From Clostridiales bacterium (GTDB lineage: Bacteria; Bacillota; Clostridia; Lachnospirales; Lachnospiraceae): a DNA stretch of 51,542 nucleotides. The notes under the pieces were generated by a model. The model did no database searches and had not been told where the DNA came from. It worked only from the letters and a program-made list of their open reading frames with translations. The stretch is from NCBI GenBank assembly GCA_003343625.1, contig QAKV01000027.1, positions 1 through 51,542 of the forward strand. The letters run 5' to 3'. This document shows, in pieces, positions 18,107-24,954 of this stretch. Made by a program: the position numbers and the translations under genes. Within the stretch, counting starts at the first letter, position 1, and every line of letters begins with the position of its first letter.

Positions 18107-19499
18107 CTCTCAGCCGCGCCTCCGCCTTTTCTGTCCTCTTATACATCCTCCTGCTCCTCTCCTCCGAGAACCCTTCCGTGCTCTCCGGGATGAACAGCAC
18201 CTTTATGGTCAACAGGATCATTTTCAGATCCATCCAGATGGACTGGTTTTCGATATAGAGAAGATCCAGGCGCAGCTTATCGTAGGCCGACGTATTGTAT
18301 TTGCCGTAGATCTGGGCATAGCCGGTGAGGCCACCCTTGACCCGGAGGCGATAGGCGAATTCCGGCAGTTCCTTCACGTAAGCGTGGACGTGTTCCACAC
18401 GTTCGGGCCTGGGACCCACGATGGACATATCCCCTTTGACCACGTTGAACAGCTGGGGGATTTCATCGATCCGAAAGCGCCGGATAACCCGTCCCACCTT
18501 CGTGATCCGGTCGTCCCCTGCGGTGCAGGGGCGGGCCTTTCCGTCCTTTTCCGCGTCCATGACCATGCTCCTGAATTTCAGGATTTCGAACACTTTCCAG
18601 TCCTTCGTATAGCGTTTTTGCCTGAAAAAAATGTTCCCGCCGTCCTCCAGCTTGATGGCCAGCATGGTGATCAGCACCACAGGGGACAGGATCAGAAGCC
18701 CGGTCAGGGAAACCGCCAGATCCAGCGCCCGTTTGGAGAAACAGTTCCTCCGGTTGTCTTTTGCGTACTGGTATTTCAACAGCGGGGTATCGATGAGGTG
18801 TCTCTTGTCGAATCCCTGAATGACGATATCGGAAATCCGGGGTGTGATATAAAAGGTTTTCTTCTCGTTCACCAGATAGGTCATCAGCCCGGTCCGGATC
18901 CCATAGGCGGTTTCGTAGAGGATCACCGTTTCGTTTTCATTGATTTTTGCCATCTGATCTTCCACGGGAAGGCGACAGCTGATTTTTTCCGTGATGGCGA
19001 AAAGATGGCCGTATTTGCGCTCCAGTTTGCGGCAGAACTCGTCCACGTCATCGTTTCCATAGATAATCAGCGTCTTCCTGGGGGGAATCCTTTTGATGAA
19101 CCAGGTTTTCGCCCCTATGGCCCAGGCCGTCACCGCCAGAATCTGCAGCGTTGCGGCGACCAGTCCGGGAAGCAGCGTCAGGTACCGGTTGGCGATCAGG
19201 CAGGCTTCGATGTACAGCACCAGATCCGCCAGCCCAAAGGCCAGCATCTGGGACAGGATCGTTTCCCCCACCGGATAGGCCGATATTTTGTAAGCCCGGT
19301 ACAGCGTCGCCGCCGAATGGTAAATTCCAAAATAGACCAAAACGGAGACCGCCGCCCCCGCCGCGCGGTGCGTCTCAAACACTCTGGAATTGTAAAAGAG
19401 CATCCATACGAGCAGAAAAATCGCCATTTCCGAGATCGTGATGATCCAGGTCATCGCGTCCTTCGCCCGCTGCTCCCTGTCGTTTCCTGCGTACTCCAC
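18099..19499 (-). CDS. Initiating polyprenyl-phosphate sugar-1-phosphate transferase
   Basis: A 466-residue protein of the WbaP/CpsE group. Four membrane helices (about residues 16-130) and a cytosolic nucleotide-binding-like middle (TLIIYGNDDVDEFCRKLERK) precede the PF02397 catalytic part from residue 260. That part has KRALDLAVSLTGLLILSPVV, a membrane re-entrant helix, then RQKRYTKDWKVFEILKFRSM, RRFRIDEIPQLFNVVKGDMS and IVGPRP. The Asp-Glu pair of RIDEIPQ is the catalytic dyad. It loads the first sugar phosphate onto undecaprenyl phosphate. The start is GTG with GGGGG six bases upstream. Confidence 0.9.
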   Translation of the reverse strand: MEYAGNDREQRAKDAMTWIITISEMAIFLLVWMLFYNSRVFETHRAAGAAVSVLVYFGIYHSAATLYRAYKISAYPVGETILSQMLAFGLADLVLYIEACLIANRYLTLLPGLVAATLQILAVTAWAIGAKTWFIKRIPPRKTLIIYGNDDVDEFCRKLERKYGHLFAITEKISCRLPVEDQMAKINENETVILYETAYGIRTGLMTYLVNEKKTFYITPRISDIVIQGFDKRHLIDTPLLKYQYAKDNRRNCFSKRALDLAVSLTGLLILSPVVLITMLAIKLEDGGNIFFRQKRYTKDWKVFEILKFRSMVMDAEKDGKARPCTAGDDRITKVGRVIRRFRIDEIPQLFNVVKGDMSIVGPRPERVEHVHAYVKELPEFAYRLRVKGGLTGYAQIYGKYNTSAYDKLRLDLLYIENQSIWMDLKMILLTIKVLFIPESTEGFSEERSRRMYKRTEKAEARLRDE

Positions 19500-19535
19500 A
19501 ACTATCCCCCACCCTGTTTTTTCCGTTTTCGTATT

Positions 19536-19862
19536 CTAGCGTTCGACCTGGCAGATTCTGGATTTCTTCGCCACGTTGTTGGACGAGTCCAGCGCCGCAT
19601 AGGTGATGATCACCCTGCCGTCCGCCGTGTCCGAAATTTTTTCGATCAGAAGGGAATCCGTTACATCCCCGTCCTCCCGGTCCGACGCGGTCACTCCCGC
19701 CAGCAGATCCTCTTCCGTCAGATCCGGGGAATAGCGCAACTCGTCCTGGGAAAAGGAAATAACCGGGGCCGTCCGGTCAAGGCCCTGATAAAGGAAGAAG
19801 GCAATCCCCAGAAGGATTGCGTCCGCCAGGATAAGTCCAATGGTAATCAGCTTCGTTTTCAT
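19536..19862 (-). CDS. Small membrane protein with DUF5011/HYR-like Ig domain
   Basis: The 108-residue product has an N-terminal membrane helix or uncleaved signal (LITIGLILADAILLGIAFFL). One extracellular Ig-like domain follows, with the pattern DRTAPVISFSQ ... ASDREDGDVTDSL ... VIITYAALDSSNNVAKKSR. This is the DUF5011/HYR fold common in surface proteins. It overlaps cpsD by four bases and precedes the initiating transferase, so it is an integral operon member. An extracytoplasmic sensor or assembly partner for the Wzx/Wzy machinery is possible; this is inference only. No catalytic residues are seen. Confidence 0.78.
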   Translation of the reverse strand: MKTKLITIGLILADAILLGIAFFLYQGLDRTAPVISFSQDELRYSPDLTEEDLLAGVTASDREDGDVTDSLLIEKISDTADGRVIITYAALDSSNNVAKKSRICQVER

Positions 19863-20617
19863 TTTTTCGTTTCCTCCGCCTCAGCCGTTTCCTGATCCGG
19901 TCCCGGAAAGGTTTCCCCTTCGTCCGCCGCGCTTCCATAGTAGCTGTAGTAATACTTTTCGTAGTATTTCCCATAACGGCCGGCAAGTTTTAAATCTACT
20001 TTATTCAATACGCACCCCAGGAGACGACATCCCGCTTTTTCCAGCTGGGAAACGATGTTCTGGGCCGCCTTGTAGCTGATGCTGTCGCTTTCGATAACCA
20101 GCACCGTTCCGTCGCTCTCCCGGGCCACGATGGCGCCGTCGATCACGCTCCCCAGCGGCGGCGTGTCCACGATCACATAATCGTATTCCGCCCGCAGGGC
20201 CTGCAAAAGGGCATGAAACCGCTGGTTTCCCAGCAGTTCGCTGGGATTTGGCGGTACGGGGCCGGCAAAAATAATATGGAAATCCGGCACGTTCGTTTCA
20301 CAGATCGTGTCTTCCAGCTCCGCCTGGCCACTCAGATAGTGGGACAGGCCGTATTTTTCATGGCCGGTCCGATACCGTCTGCGCAGAACCGATTTCCGCA
20401 AATCCGCATCCACCAGGACCGTCTTCTTCCCGTCTTCCGCCAAAGACATGGCGAGCTGGAAGGAAACGCTGGTTTTGCCTTCGTTGGGCGTACAACTGGT
20501 CAGGGAAATCACCCTGAAGTCCTTCCCGGTAAAGCTTAGGTTGGTGCGCAGCGTTTTATAGGCTTCTTTTGTTCTGAAATCCAGTTTTTCCAGTTCACGG
20601 ATCATCACTTTTGGCAT
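19859..20617 (-). CDS. cpsD: Capsular tyrosine kinase CpsD/CapB
   Basis: A 252-residue BY-kinase. The Walker A region CTPNEGKTSVSF lies near residue 41, Walker A' is TVLVDADLRKSVLRR near residue 67 and Walker B is YDYVIVDTPPLGSVID near residue 145. A tyrosine cluster (YGKYYEKYYYSYYG) follows near residue 219 as the autophosphorylation tail. It pairs with the membrane adaptor CpsC next door and is reversed by the CpsB phosphatase. Cycling of the tail controls chain polymerisation and export. After the Tyr cluster there is an acidic extension of about 20 residues. Confidence 0.92.
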   Translation of the reverse strand: MPKVMIRELEKLDFRTKEAYKTLRTNLSFTGKDFRVISLTSCTPNEGKTSVSFQLAMSLAEDGKKTVLVDADLRKSVLRRRYRTGHEKYGLSHYLSGQAELEDTICETNVPDFHIIFAGPVPPNPSELLGNQRFHALLQALRAEYDYVIVDTPPLGSVIDGAIVARESDGTVLVIESDSISYKAAQNIVSQLEKAGCRLLGCVLNKVDLKLAGRYGKYYEKYYYSYYGSAADEGETFPGPDQETAEAEETKK

Positions 20618-20654
20618 TGTCTTTTCCCCATTCGATCGTATTTTCTGCGCCGCC

Positions 20655-21383
20655 TTACCTGCGCCGCACTCTTTTCTTCTTTTTCCTGTCCGCCTCGTTG
20701 AGCGGGATCACTGCCAGGGTGGACAGGTTCAGATACCGCTCCACGTCCTCGGTGGTCCGGATCCTGTCATTGAACAACACCGTTATCACCACAACTGCCG
20801 CCACGAGGAAAACGCCAAAGGTTCCGCCCAACACCGTCATCCTCCCTACTGCCGGACCGGATTTTACCGTAGGCAGATCCGCTGTTTCCACCACGTTTAC
20901 CGCCTCGATGTCCATCACATTCTGAATATGTACGGTGGCCGCCTCCCGCACGGCGTTGGCCGTTTCCATCGCCCGCACCGGGTCGCTGTCCATTACCGCG
21001 ATGGCGATGATGCGGGTATCGCTGGGTGAGGAAACGCTTACGTTGGCCTTGAGCTGTTCATAGTTCAGGCTCAGTCCCAGCTGCTCGATCACCTCTTCCA
21101 GCACGAAGCGGCTGCAGATCAGTTCCGCATAATCCTTCGTCAGCTGGGTGCCCGTCTGCAGGTCGTTATACGTCACCATAGCGTTGTCCTGTTTCGCCAA
21201 AACGTAGATCCTCGTGGTGGATTGGTAAGAAGGCGTCATCCCGAATTTCACAGCCAGAAAGACCGCCAGGGCGACAAACAGCCCTGCAGCAGCCATCAGC
21301 GGCAGTTTGCCCACAAGGGCCAGAAACAGCTCCCCCAGATCGATTTCAATTTCTCCATTATTACGGTTCAGCCCGTTTTCCAT
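20655..21383 (-). CDS. cpsC: Wzz-like chain-length/kinase adaptor CpsC/CapA
   Basis: A 242-residue membrane adaptor. A first helix (LPLMAAAGLFVALAVFLAVK) near residue 27, an extracellular domain (TRIYVLAKQD, TQLTKDYAELICSRFVLEEV) and a second helix (VLGGTFGVFLVAAVVVITVL) near residue 183 follow Wzz/CpsC architecture. The C-terminal tail RIRTTEDVERYLNLSTLAVI is the usual CpsD-activating segment. ATG 21383 is five bases after GGAGG, which rules out the longer frame reaching 21452. It probably sets polymer length together with Wzy. Confidence 0.9.
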   Translation of the reverse strand: MENGLNRNNGEIEIDLGELFLALVGKLPLMAAAGLFVALAVFLAVKFGMTPSYQSTTRIYVLAKQDNAMVTYNDLQTGTQLTKDYAELICSRFVLEEVIEQLGLSLNYEQLKANVSVSSPSDTRIIAIAVMDSDPVRAMETANAVREAATVHIQNVMDIEAVNVVETADLPTVKSGPAVGRMTVLGGTFGVFLVAAVVVITVLFNDRIRTTEDVERYLNLSTLAVIPLNEADRKKKKRVRRR

Positions 21384-21464
21384 GATTACCTCCATGCCGG
21401 AGCAAAACTGCCGATTGAAAAATGGGCCATCGGATACATTTTTCAATCTCACTCCTTCGTTTTA

Positions 21465-22208
21465 TCAGATTTCTTCAATTTCCCGGTTTTGTAATAGTGC
21501 CATGGCATTTCCGAAAAGCAGCGCCCCGGCGCAGGGGCGCCCGTATTTTCTTTCCAGAAAAGCCGCACATTTTTGCAGGCGTACGCTGCGTTTTCCCTTC
21601 GCCCGGTGAGCATCCGTCGCCACAAAATGAATCAGTTTTTCCTCCAGAAGGGCTCTGGCCGTCTTTTTTGCCGTCCATCCACCGGCCCCCGTCACACTCT
21701 GACTGTTGACCTGCAGGAAACATCCCAGCTCCGTCAGTTCTTCTGCCCGGGACAGACGGCCGGCCAGACAGCCGCAGCGCTCCACATGGGCCAGAACCGG
21801 TCGGTATCCCGCGCAGAGCAACCTGTCGATCCCATTGCGCACATAGTTCCATTCTTCATCCGGCATGAACTCCACAAGCACGTAATCGGTGCCCGCCATA
21901 GTGGGTACCCTGCCTCCTTTGAGCGAGTTCACCAGATCATGGCTGTAAAGCAGTTCCCCACCGGGGTAAAGCTCCACAGCGATCTGCTGTTTTTCCATTT
22001 CCTCCTTCAAAAGGCTGATCTTTTCCTTTACCTTGTCTGCCGTTAGACACCTGCGCCCCGGCTTCTGGTGCGGCGTCAGAACAATCGCCCCGATATTTTC
22101 CCGCTGTGCCTGCCGGAGCATTTCCAGACTTTCTTCCAAGGTCCCCGCCCCATCATCCACTCCGGGTAAAATATGCGAATGTATATCGATGAAAGCGTTT
22201 TCTTTCAT
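21465..22208 (-). CDS. cpsB: PHP-type tyrosine phosphatase CpsB/CapC
   Basis: A 247-residue metallophosphatase of the PHP family. The metal ligands appear as FIDIHSHILPGVDDG (H-x-H, residues 10-12), GGELLYSHD, PVLAHVERC and FVATDAHRAK. It dephosphorylates CpsD. It is the first gene of the capsule operon, with its start at ATG 22208 and only a weak purine-rich ribosome site (AGGGAACAGAG). Its roughly 100-base leader runs out of the invertible promoter segment, so expression of the whole operon depends on that switch. Confidence 0.92.
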   Translation of the reverse strand: MKENAFIDIHSHILPGVDDGAGTLEESLEMLRQAQRENIGAIVLTPHQKPGRRCLTADKVKEKISLLKEEMEKQQIAVELYPGGELLYSHDLVNSLKGGRVPTMAGTDYVLVEFMPDEEWNYVRNGIDRLLCAGYRPVLAHVERCGCLAGRLSRAEELTELGCFLQVNSQSVTGAGGWTAKKTARALLEEKLIHFVATDAHRAKGKRSVRLQKCAAFLERKYGRPCAGALLFGNAMALLQNREIEEI

Positions 22209-22253
22209 TTTTCAAACTCTGTTCCCTAATTTGTCACAATTACCAGGGTATAC

Positions 22254-22281
22254 TTTTCGTGAAATAATATCTTCTATGAAA
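22254..22281 (+). repeat. Left arm of 28-bp perfect inverted repeat (recombination site)
   Basis: The 28 bases here are the exact reverse complement of 23659-23686; identity stops abruptly on both sides. The core is AT-rich, with imperfect dyad halves (TTTCATAGAA and TTTTCGTGAA in the inverted reading). This is the usual layout of a tyrosine recombinase crossover site of two arms and a short spacer. It lies in the leader between the capsule promoter and cpsB. Confidence 0.93.
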
Positions 22282-22313
22282 AAGATCCGTATTTCTTTTT
22301 CACGTCGTTCTTC

Positions 22314-22342
22314 ATTATATCAATAAAAATCGCTTTTTTCAA
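22314..22342 (-). promoter_or_regulatory. Capsule operon promoter inside the invertible segment
   Basis: On the minus strand TTGAAA (22337-22342) is followed by exactly 17 bases and TATAAT (22314-22319). A TG at the extended -10 position is also present (TGATATAAT). Transcription would start near 22307, cross the left repeat and reach cpsB at 22208 after about 100 bases. It is the best sigma-A promoter in the region. Confidence 0.85.
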
Positions 22343-22466
22343 GATGAATGGCGCGAAATATTTACTGATATTCGTATAAAATCTATGTAAAAATTGCATA
22401 GGAAGGCGGGAAGACCGGATTCCTGCGGGAATACGCCGTCAAATACATGGTCAAGGAGGAACAGGA

Positions 22467-23582
22467 ATGGCAAAATCCGGAAGCAACATTTATAAGCGAA
22501 AAGACGGAAGGTACGAAGGCCGAATTTTTCTGGGAAAGGATGGACAAAACAAACCGCGGTATTTGTCCGTATATGCCAGGACGCTTCGGGAAGTGCGCAA
22601 AAAAATGGAAGAGGCGAAGGACAGGACGAAAGGGGAAGAATTTTCCCCTCCGTTTCAGATGTGCATTGAAAAATGGATGCGGAACGGAAAGAGAAACTGG
22701 AAACCGACAACCTATGATGTCTACCGCCGGATCGCAAACCGCTATGTGATCCCTGCGCTCGGGGGCTGCAGGGCGGCAGAAATTACGCCGGAAATGCTGA
22801 ATCGTTTTTCCGACGGATTACTGGAACCCGGGGACGGAAAACCTCTTTCCGATCAGTACAGAAAATATATTTGCTCTTTCGTGCGCCGGGTCCTTCTTGC
22901 AGAAGGAATTCAGACCTGTGTCCAATTGCCCGAATATCATATCGGCCACAGGGAAATGATTCTTCCGGAAGAAGAGACTTTAAAAAAACTGGAGAATTAT
23001 CTTCTGGAGCATCTGGAAGAGAATACCTGTCTGGGAATTTTGCTGGTAAGGTATACTGGCATCCGCATCGGGGAATTGTGTGCTCTCCAGTGGAAGGATA
23101 TCGATCTGGAAAAGGGAATATTGACGGTGAGAAAAAATCTGCAGCGGGTACGGATTTATGAAAAGGGAGACTCATATGAAAAAGAAAATGCCGGGAAAAC
23201 AAGGTTATCTTTCCAGCTTCCCAAAACCTCGAATTCGGTCAGAAAAATTCCTCTGGCGGACGGGCTGTTAAAGATTTTAAGGACCTATGCGCGCGCACCG
23301 GAAGAATATGTTGTGACAGGAAAACGTGCGAAATGGGCGGAGGTCCGGACCGTACAATACCGATTCGCTTCGATTCTCAAGAAATGCGGCTTGCAGCCGT
23401 TTCACTTTCATCTGCTAAGGCACAGCTTCGCCAGCGAGTGCATTTATAAAGGGTGCGACCTCAAGAGCCTTAGCGAAATACTGGGGCACAGCAGCGTACA
23501 GATTACAATGAACATTTATGTACACAGCAATATGGAAGCAAAAAAGGAAATGATGAATCTCGTCTGTGGAATCACAAAATGA
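22467..23582 (+). CDS. Tyrosine recombinase/site-specific integrase (invertase)
   Basis: A 371-residue phage-integrase family enzyme with all active-site residues: Arg200 (TGIRIGEL), Lys253 (LPKTSNSVRK), His315 and Arg318 (FHLLRHS), His341 (LGHSS) and the nucleophile Tyr351 (IYVHS). An AP2-like DNA-binding N-terminus (SGSNIYKRKDGRYEGRIFLG) and a SAM-like core-binding domain (about 60-150) precede it. AAGGAGG lies seven bases before ATG 22467. It is divergent from the capsule operon and lies wholly inside the 28-bp inverted repeats. No excisionase or phage genes are near. It therefore most likely inverts its own segment and acts as a phase switch, not as a prophage integrase. Confidence 0.93.
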   Translation: MAKSGSNIYKRKDGRYEGRIFLGKDGQNKPRYLSVYARTLREVRKKMEEAKDRTKGEEFSPPFQMCIEKWMRNGKRNWKPTTYDVYRRIANRYVIPALGGCRAAEITPEMLNRFSDGLLEPGDGKPLSDQYRKYICSFVRRVLLAEGIQTCVQLPEYHIGHREMILPEEETLKKLENYLLEHLEENTCLGILLVRYTGIRIGELCALQWKDIDLEKGILTVRKNLQRVRIYEKGDSYEKENAGKTRLSFQLPKTSNSVRKIPLADGLLKILRTYARAPEEYVVTGKRAKWAEVRTVQYRFASILKKCGLQPFHFHLLRHSFASECIYKGCDLKSLSEILGHSSVQITMNIYVHSNMEAKKEMMNLVCGITK

Positions 23583-23658
23583 AAAAATGAACCGTCAAAA
23601 TTCTGGTCAGTATATATGGAATCTTTCTGTATTCAGTCGTTTTCGGACTTCGCCAAAA

Positions 23659-23686
23659 TTTCATAGAAGATATTATTTCACGAAAA
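23659..23686 (-). repeat. Right arm of 28-bp perfect inverted repeat (recombination site)
   Basis: Exact inverted copy of 22254-22281, located 77 bases after the recombinase stop codon. The flanks diverge at once on both sides, so the repeat is not part of a longer duplication. Confidence 0.93.
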
Positions 23687-23767
23687 AATTTTTTTATCCG
23701 GAATCAGAAAATTATGGGAAATGGATTTGACAGAAAGAGTGTGGCTTCATTCCTTACCTATAAATTT

Positions 23768-23813
23768 GCATCAAAAAAGCAGGAACCGTTTCGTTCCTGC
23801 CTTTTTTGATGCA
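23768..23813. terminator. Strong bidirectional terminator
   Basis: An inverted repeat of about 20 bases per arm (GCATCAAAAAAGCAGGAAC ... GTTCCTGCCTTTTTTGATGC) with a six-base loop and T-runs in both directions. It ends the minus-strand 68-residue gene. On the plus strand it would end recombinase transcripts and, after inversion, the displaced capsule promoter. Confidence 0.88.
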
Positions 23814-23836
23814 TTTCAACAAATATCGTCCGTATA

Positions 23837-24043
23837 TCAAAGAGTGGAGATAACCTCCTCGACCGTTTTTCCGGATCCTTTAATCGCATCGTAAAGCGCT
23901 TTGATATCTTCCTGTTCCTTTATCTTGTCCAACTCTTTTCTGCGGGCTTTCAGCTGTTTGAGCGTTTCTTCCGTTTTCGCGATTTCATTGTCCAGAAATA
24001 CCATTTCTTCAGCATAAGTCATATTTTTCTTTCTTCTCGGCAC
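23837..24043 (-). CDS. Small coiled-coil protein, unknown function
   Basis: The 68-residue product is highly charged and helical (YAEEMVFLDNEIAKTEETLK), with heptad-like spacing through residue 45 and a short C-terminal tail. It resembles small DUF4315-type coiled-coil proteins, but I cannot assign it. The start is GTG with GGAGG nine bases upstream. It has its own likely promoter (24099-24127) and a strong terminator, so it is a single-gene unit and probably real. It has no visible link to the switch beside it. Confidence 0.7.
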   Translation of the reverse strand: MPRRKKNMTYAEEMVFLDNEIAKTEETLKQLKARRKELDKIKEQEDIKALYDAIKGSGKTVEEVISTL

Positions 24044-24098
24044 GGGTAAAATCCTCCTTTAAAATGTTATTTCAGTCGTGTAGACTCGCTTCCCTTTT

Positions 24099-24127
24099 AG
24101 AATAACACACTCTCATTTTCGTGTCCA
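24099..24127 (-). promoter_or_regulatory. Promoter of the 68-residue coiled-coil gene
   Basis: TGGACA (24122-24127), 17-base spacer, TATTCT (24099-24104) on the minus strand, about 60 bases before the GTG start. The -35 is 5/6 and the -10 is 4/6 against consensus. Confidence 0.5.
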
Positions 24128-24155
24128 TGATTTTGTGAAAAGGATCATCCCGCTC

Positions 24156-24665
24156 CTACCCCAGATACTGAAAAACCGCATCCCCGAGAAAATATCCCGC
24201 TCCCACGAAAACCAGGTTCCATACCGCCACCCCCAGCGCGGAACTGATCGTATATTTCCAGAAATTCATTTTCAGCACGCCCGCCGGAATGGAAATCAGC
24301 GTCCGCATAACCGGAATGAGTTTTCCCAGGAAAACGCCCACACAGCCTCTGCGCCGGAGCATTTCGAAGTTCTTTTCCACGGCGGCGCGGTGCCCGGGAA
24401 ATTTCTTCAGATACTTTTCCAACACAAAATTTCCCCCTTTATAGCCCAACAGATAGAGAAGCCAGCTTCCGGTCAGCCCCGCTGCGATGGTGATCAGAAA
24501 TGCCGTCAGGAAACCGATCTTTCCGTGAGCGGCCCACACCCCCGCCAGCGGCATGATCACGCCCGCCGGGAATCCAGGAAGGTTCATATATTCCAAAAGC
24601 ACCACCACGAAAATGGCGATCGCCCCATATTGAGTAAAATACTGTATCAAAACGTCCAGACTCAT
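24156..24665 (-). CDS. DedA family membrane protein
   Basis: A 169-residue integral membrane protein with the DedA/SNARE-associated (VTT) core. It has an N-terminal hydrophobic hairpin, EYMNLPGFPAGVIMPLAG near residue 25 and the conserved R-x-x-G-x-x-G-x-x-x-x-P-x-x-R stretch (LRRRGCVGVFLGKLIPVMRT) near residue 103. Later comes GAGYFLGD. DedA proteins act in lipid-carrier or phospholipid recycling and membrane homeostasis; some recycle undecaprenyl phosphate. It is shorter than the usual roughly 200 residues. GGAGG lies eight bases before ATG 24665. It stands alone between terminators. Confidence 0.85.
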   Translation of the reverse strand: MSLDVLIQYFTQYGAIAIFVVVLLEYMNLPGFPAGVIMPLAGVWAAHGKIGFLTAFLITIAAGLTGSWLLYLLGYKGGNFVLEKYLKKFPGHRAAVEKNFEMLRRRGCVGVFLGKLIPVMRTLISIPAGVLKMNFWKYTISSALGVAVWNLVFVGAGYFLGDAVFQYLG

Positions 24666-24761
24666 GTCCGATCCCTCCTGTCAACTCCTGTTTTTCCCAG
24701 TATATGCGCCGAATATAAAAAGAAAGGACATGCAATCCGAAAAGTTTTCTTAAATTTCATA

Positions 24762-24848
24762 CGTCAGGCAACACGCTACTTTTCGCGCGAATCCTCAGCG
24801 AATCGTGTGTTTTATGCGATAGGAAATGAAATTTCCTATCGTATAAAA
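24762..24848. repeat. Dispersed intergenic palindromic repeat, copy 1
   Basis: About 87 bases that recur at 46653-46746 in the same orientation. Shared blocks are CGTCAGGCAACAC, CTACTTTTCGCGCGA, TCCTCAGCG and a terminal hairpin with arms GATAGGAAAT/ATTTCCTATC followed by GTATAAAAA. The element lies downstream of carB and upstream of dedA, both leftward. The hairpin plus A/T run could terminate transcription. Confidence 0.75.
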
Positions 24849-24925
24849 AGGCCGTCGCGCCAAACGACATTCCGCATCTCTCAGGATGTACGAATACACG
24901 GAACTGTCAGTTCAACGCGGCGGCC
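24845..24925 (-). terminator. Extended terminator downstream of carB
   Basis: Read on the minus strand, GGCCGCCGCG (24916-24925) can pair with CGCGACGGCC (24850-24859) with one mismatch, followed at once by TTTTT. The 56-base interior has two small hairpins of its own (GAACTG/CAGTTC and CATC/GATG). It starts about 30 bases after the carB stop. Confidence 0.55.
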
Positions 24926-24954
24926 CTCTCACAGGGATTCAATCCGCCTGTATT

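Larger units (their letters stand above)
22254..23686. other. Putative invertible promoter segment carrying its own recombinase
   Basis: A 1433-bp segment bounded by perfect 28-bp inverted repeats. It contains a complete tyrosine recombinase gene and, near its left end, a near-consensus promoter that fires outward into cpsB. Recombination between inverted sites flips the segment. The sequence as given has the promoter facing the capsule operon (ON). After a flip the promoter would start near 23633 and run right into the terminator at 23768-23813. No terminator separates the recombinase stop from the right repeat, so in the flipped state recombinase transcripts could leak into cpsB. The layout parallels Salmonella hin/fljBA but uses a tyrosine enzyme. 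Inversion itself is inferred. Confidence 0.85.

Noticed and set aside
22361..22389. Recombinase promoter (TTTACT, 17 bp, TATGTA)
   Set aside because: Only weak matches to consensus; a TATAAA at 22375-22380 competes. I cannot place the recombinase promoter with confidence.
22467..23582. Recombinase as a prophage or integrative-element integrase
   Set aside because: No excisionase, tRNA attachment site, phage or conjugation genes nearby; the gene is tightly enclosed by inverted, not direct, repeats.
24762..24848. Repeat copies as a CRISPR fragment
   Set aside because: Only two copies 22 kb apart, no spacers and no cas genes.
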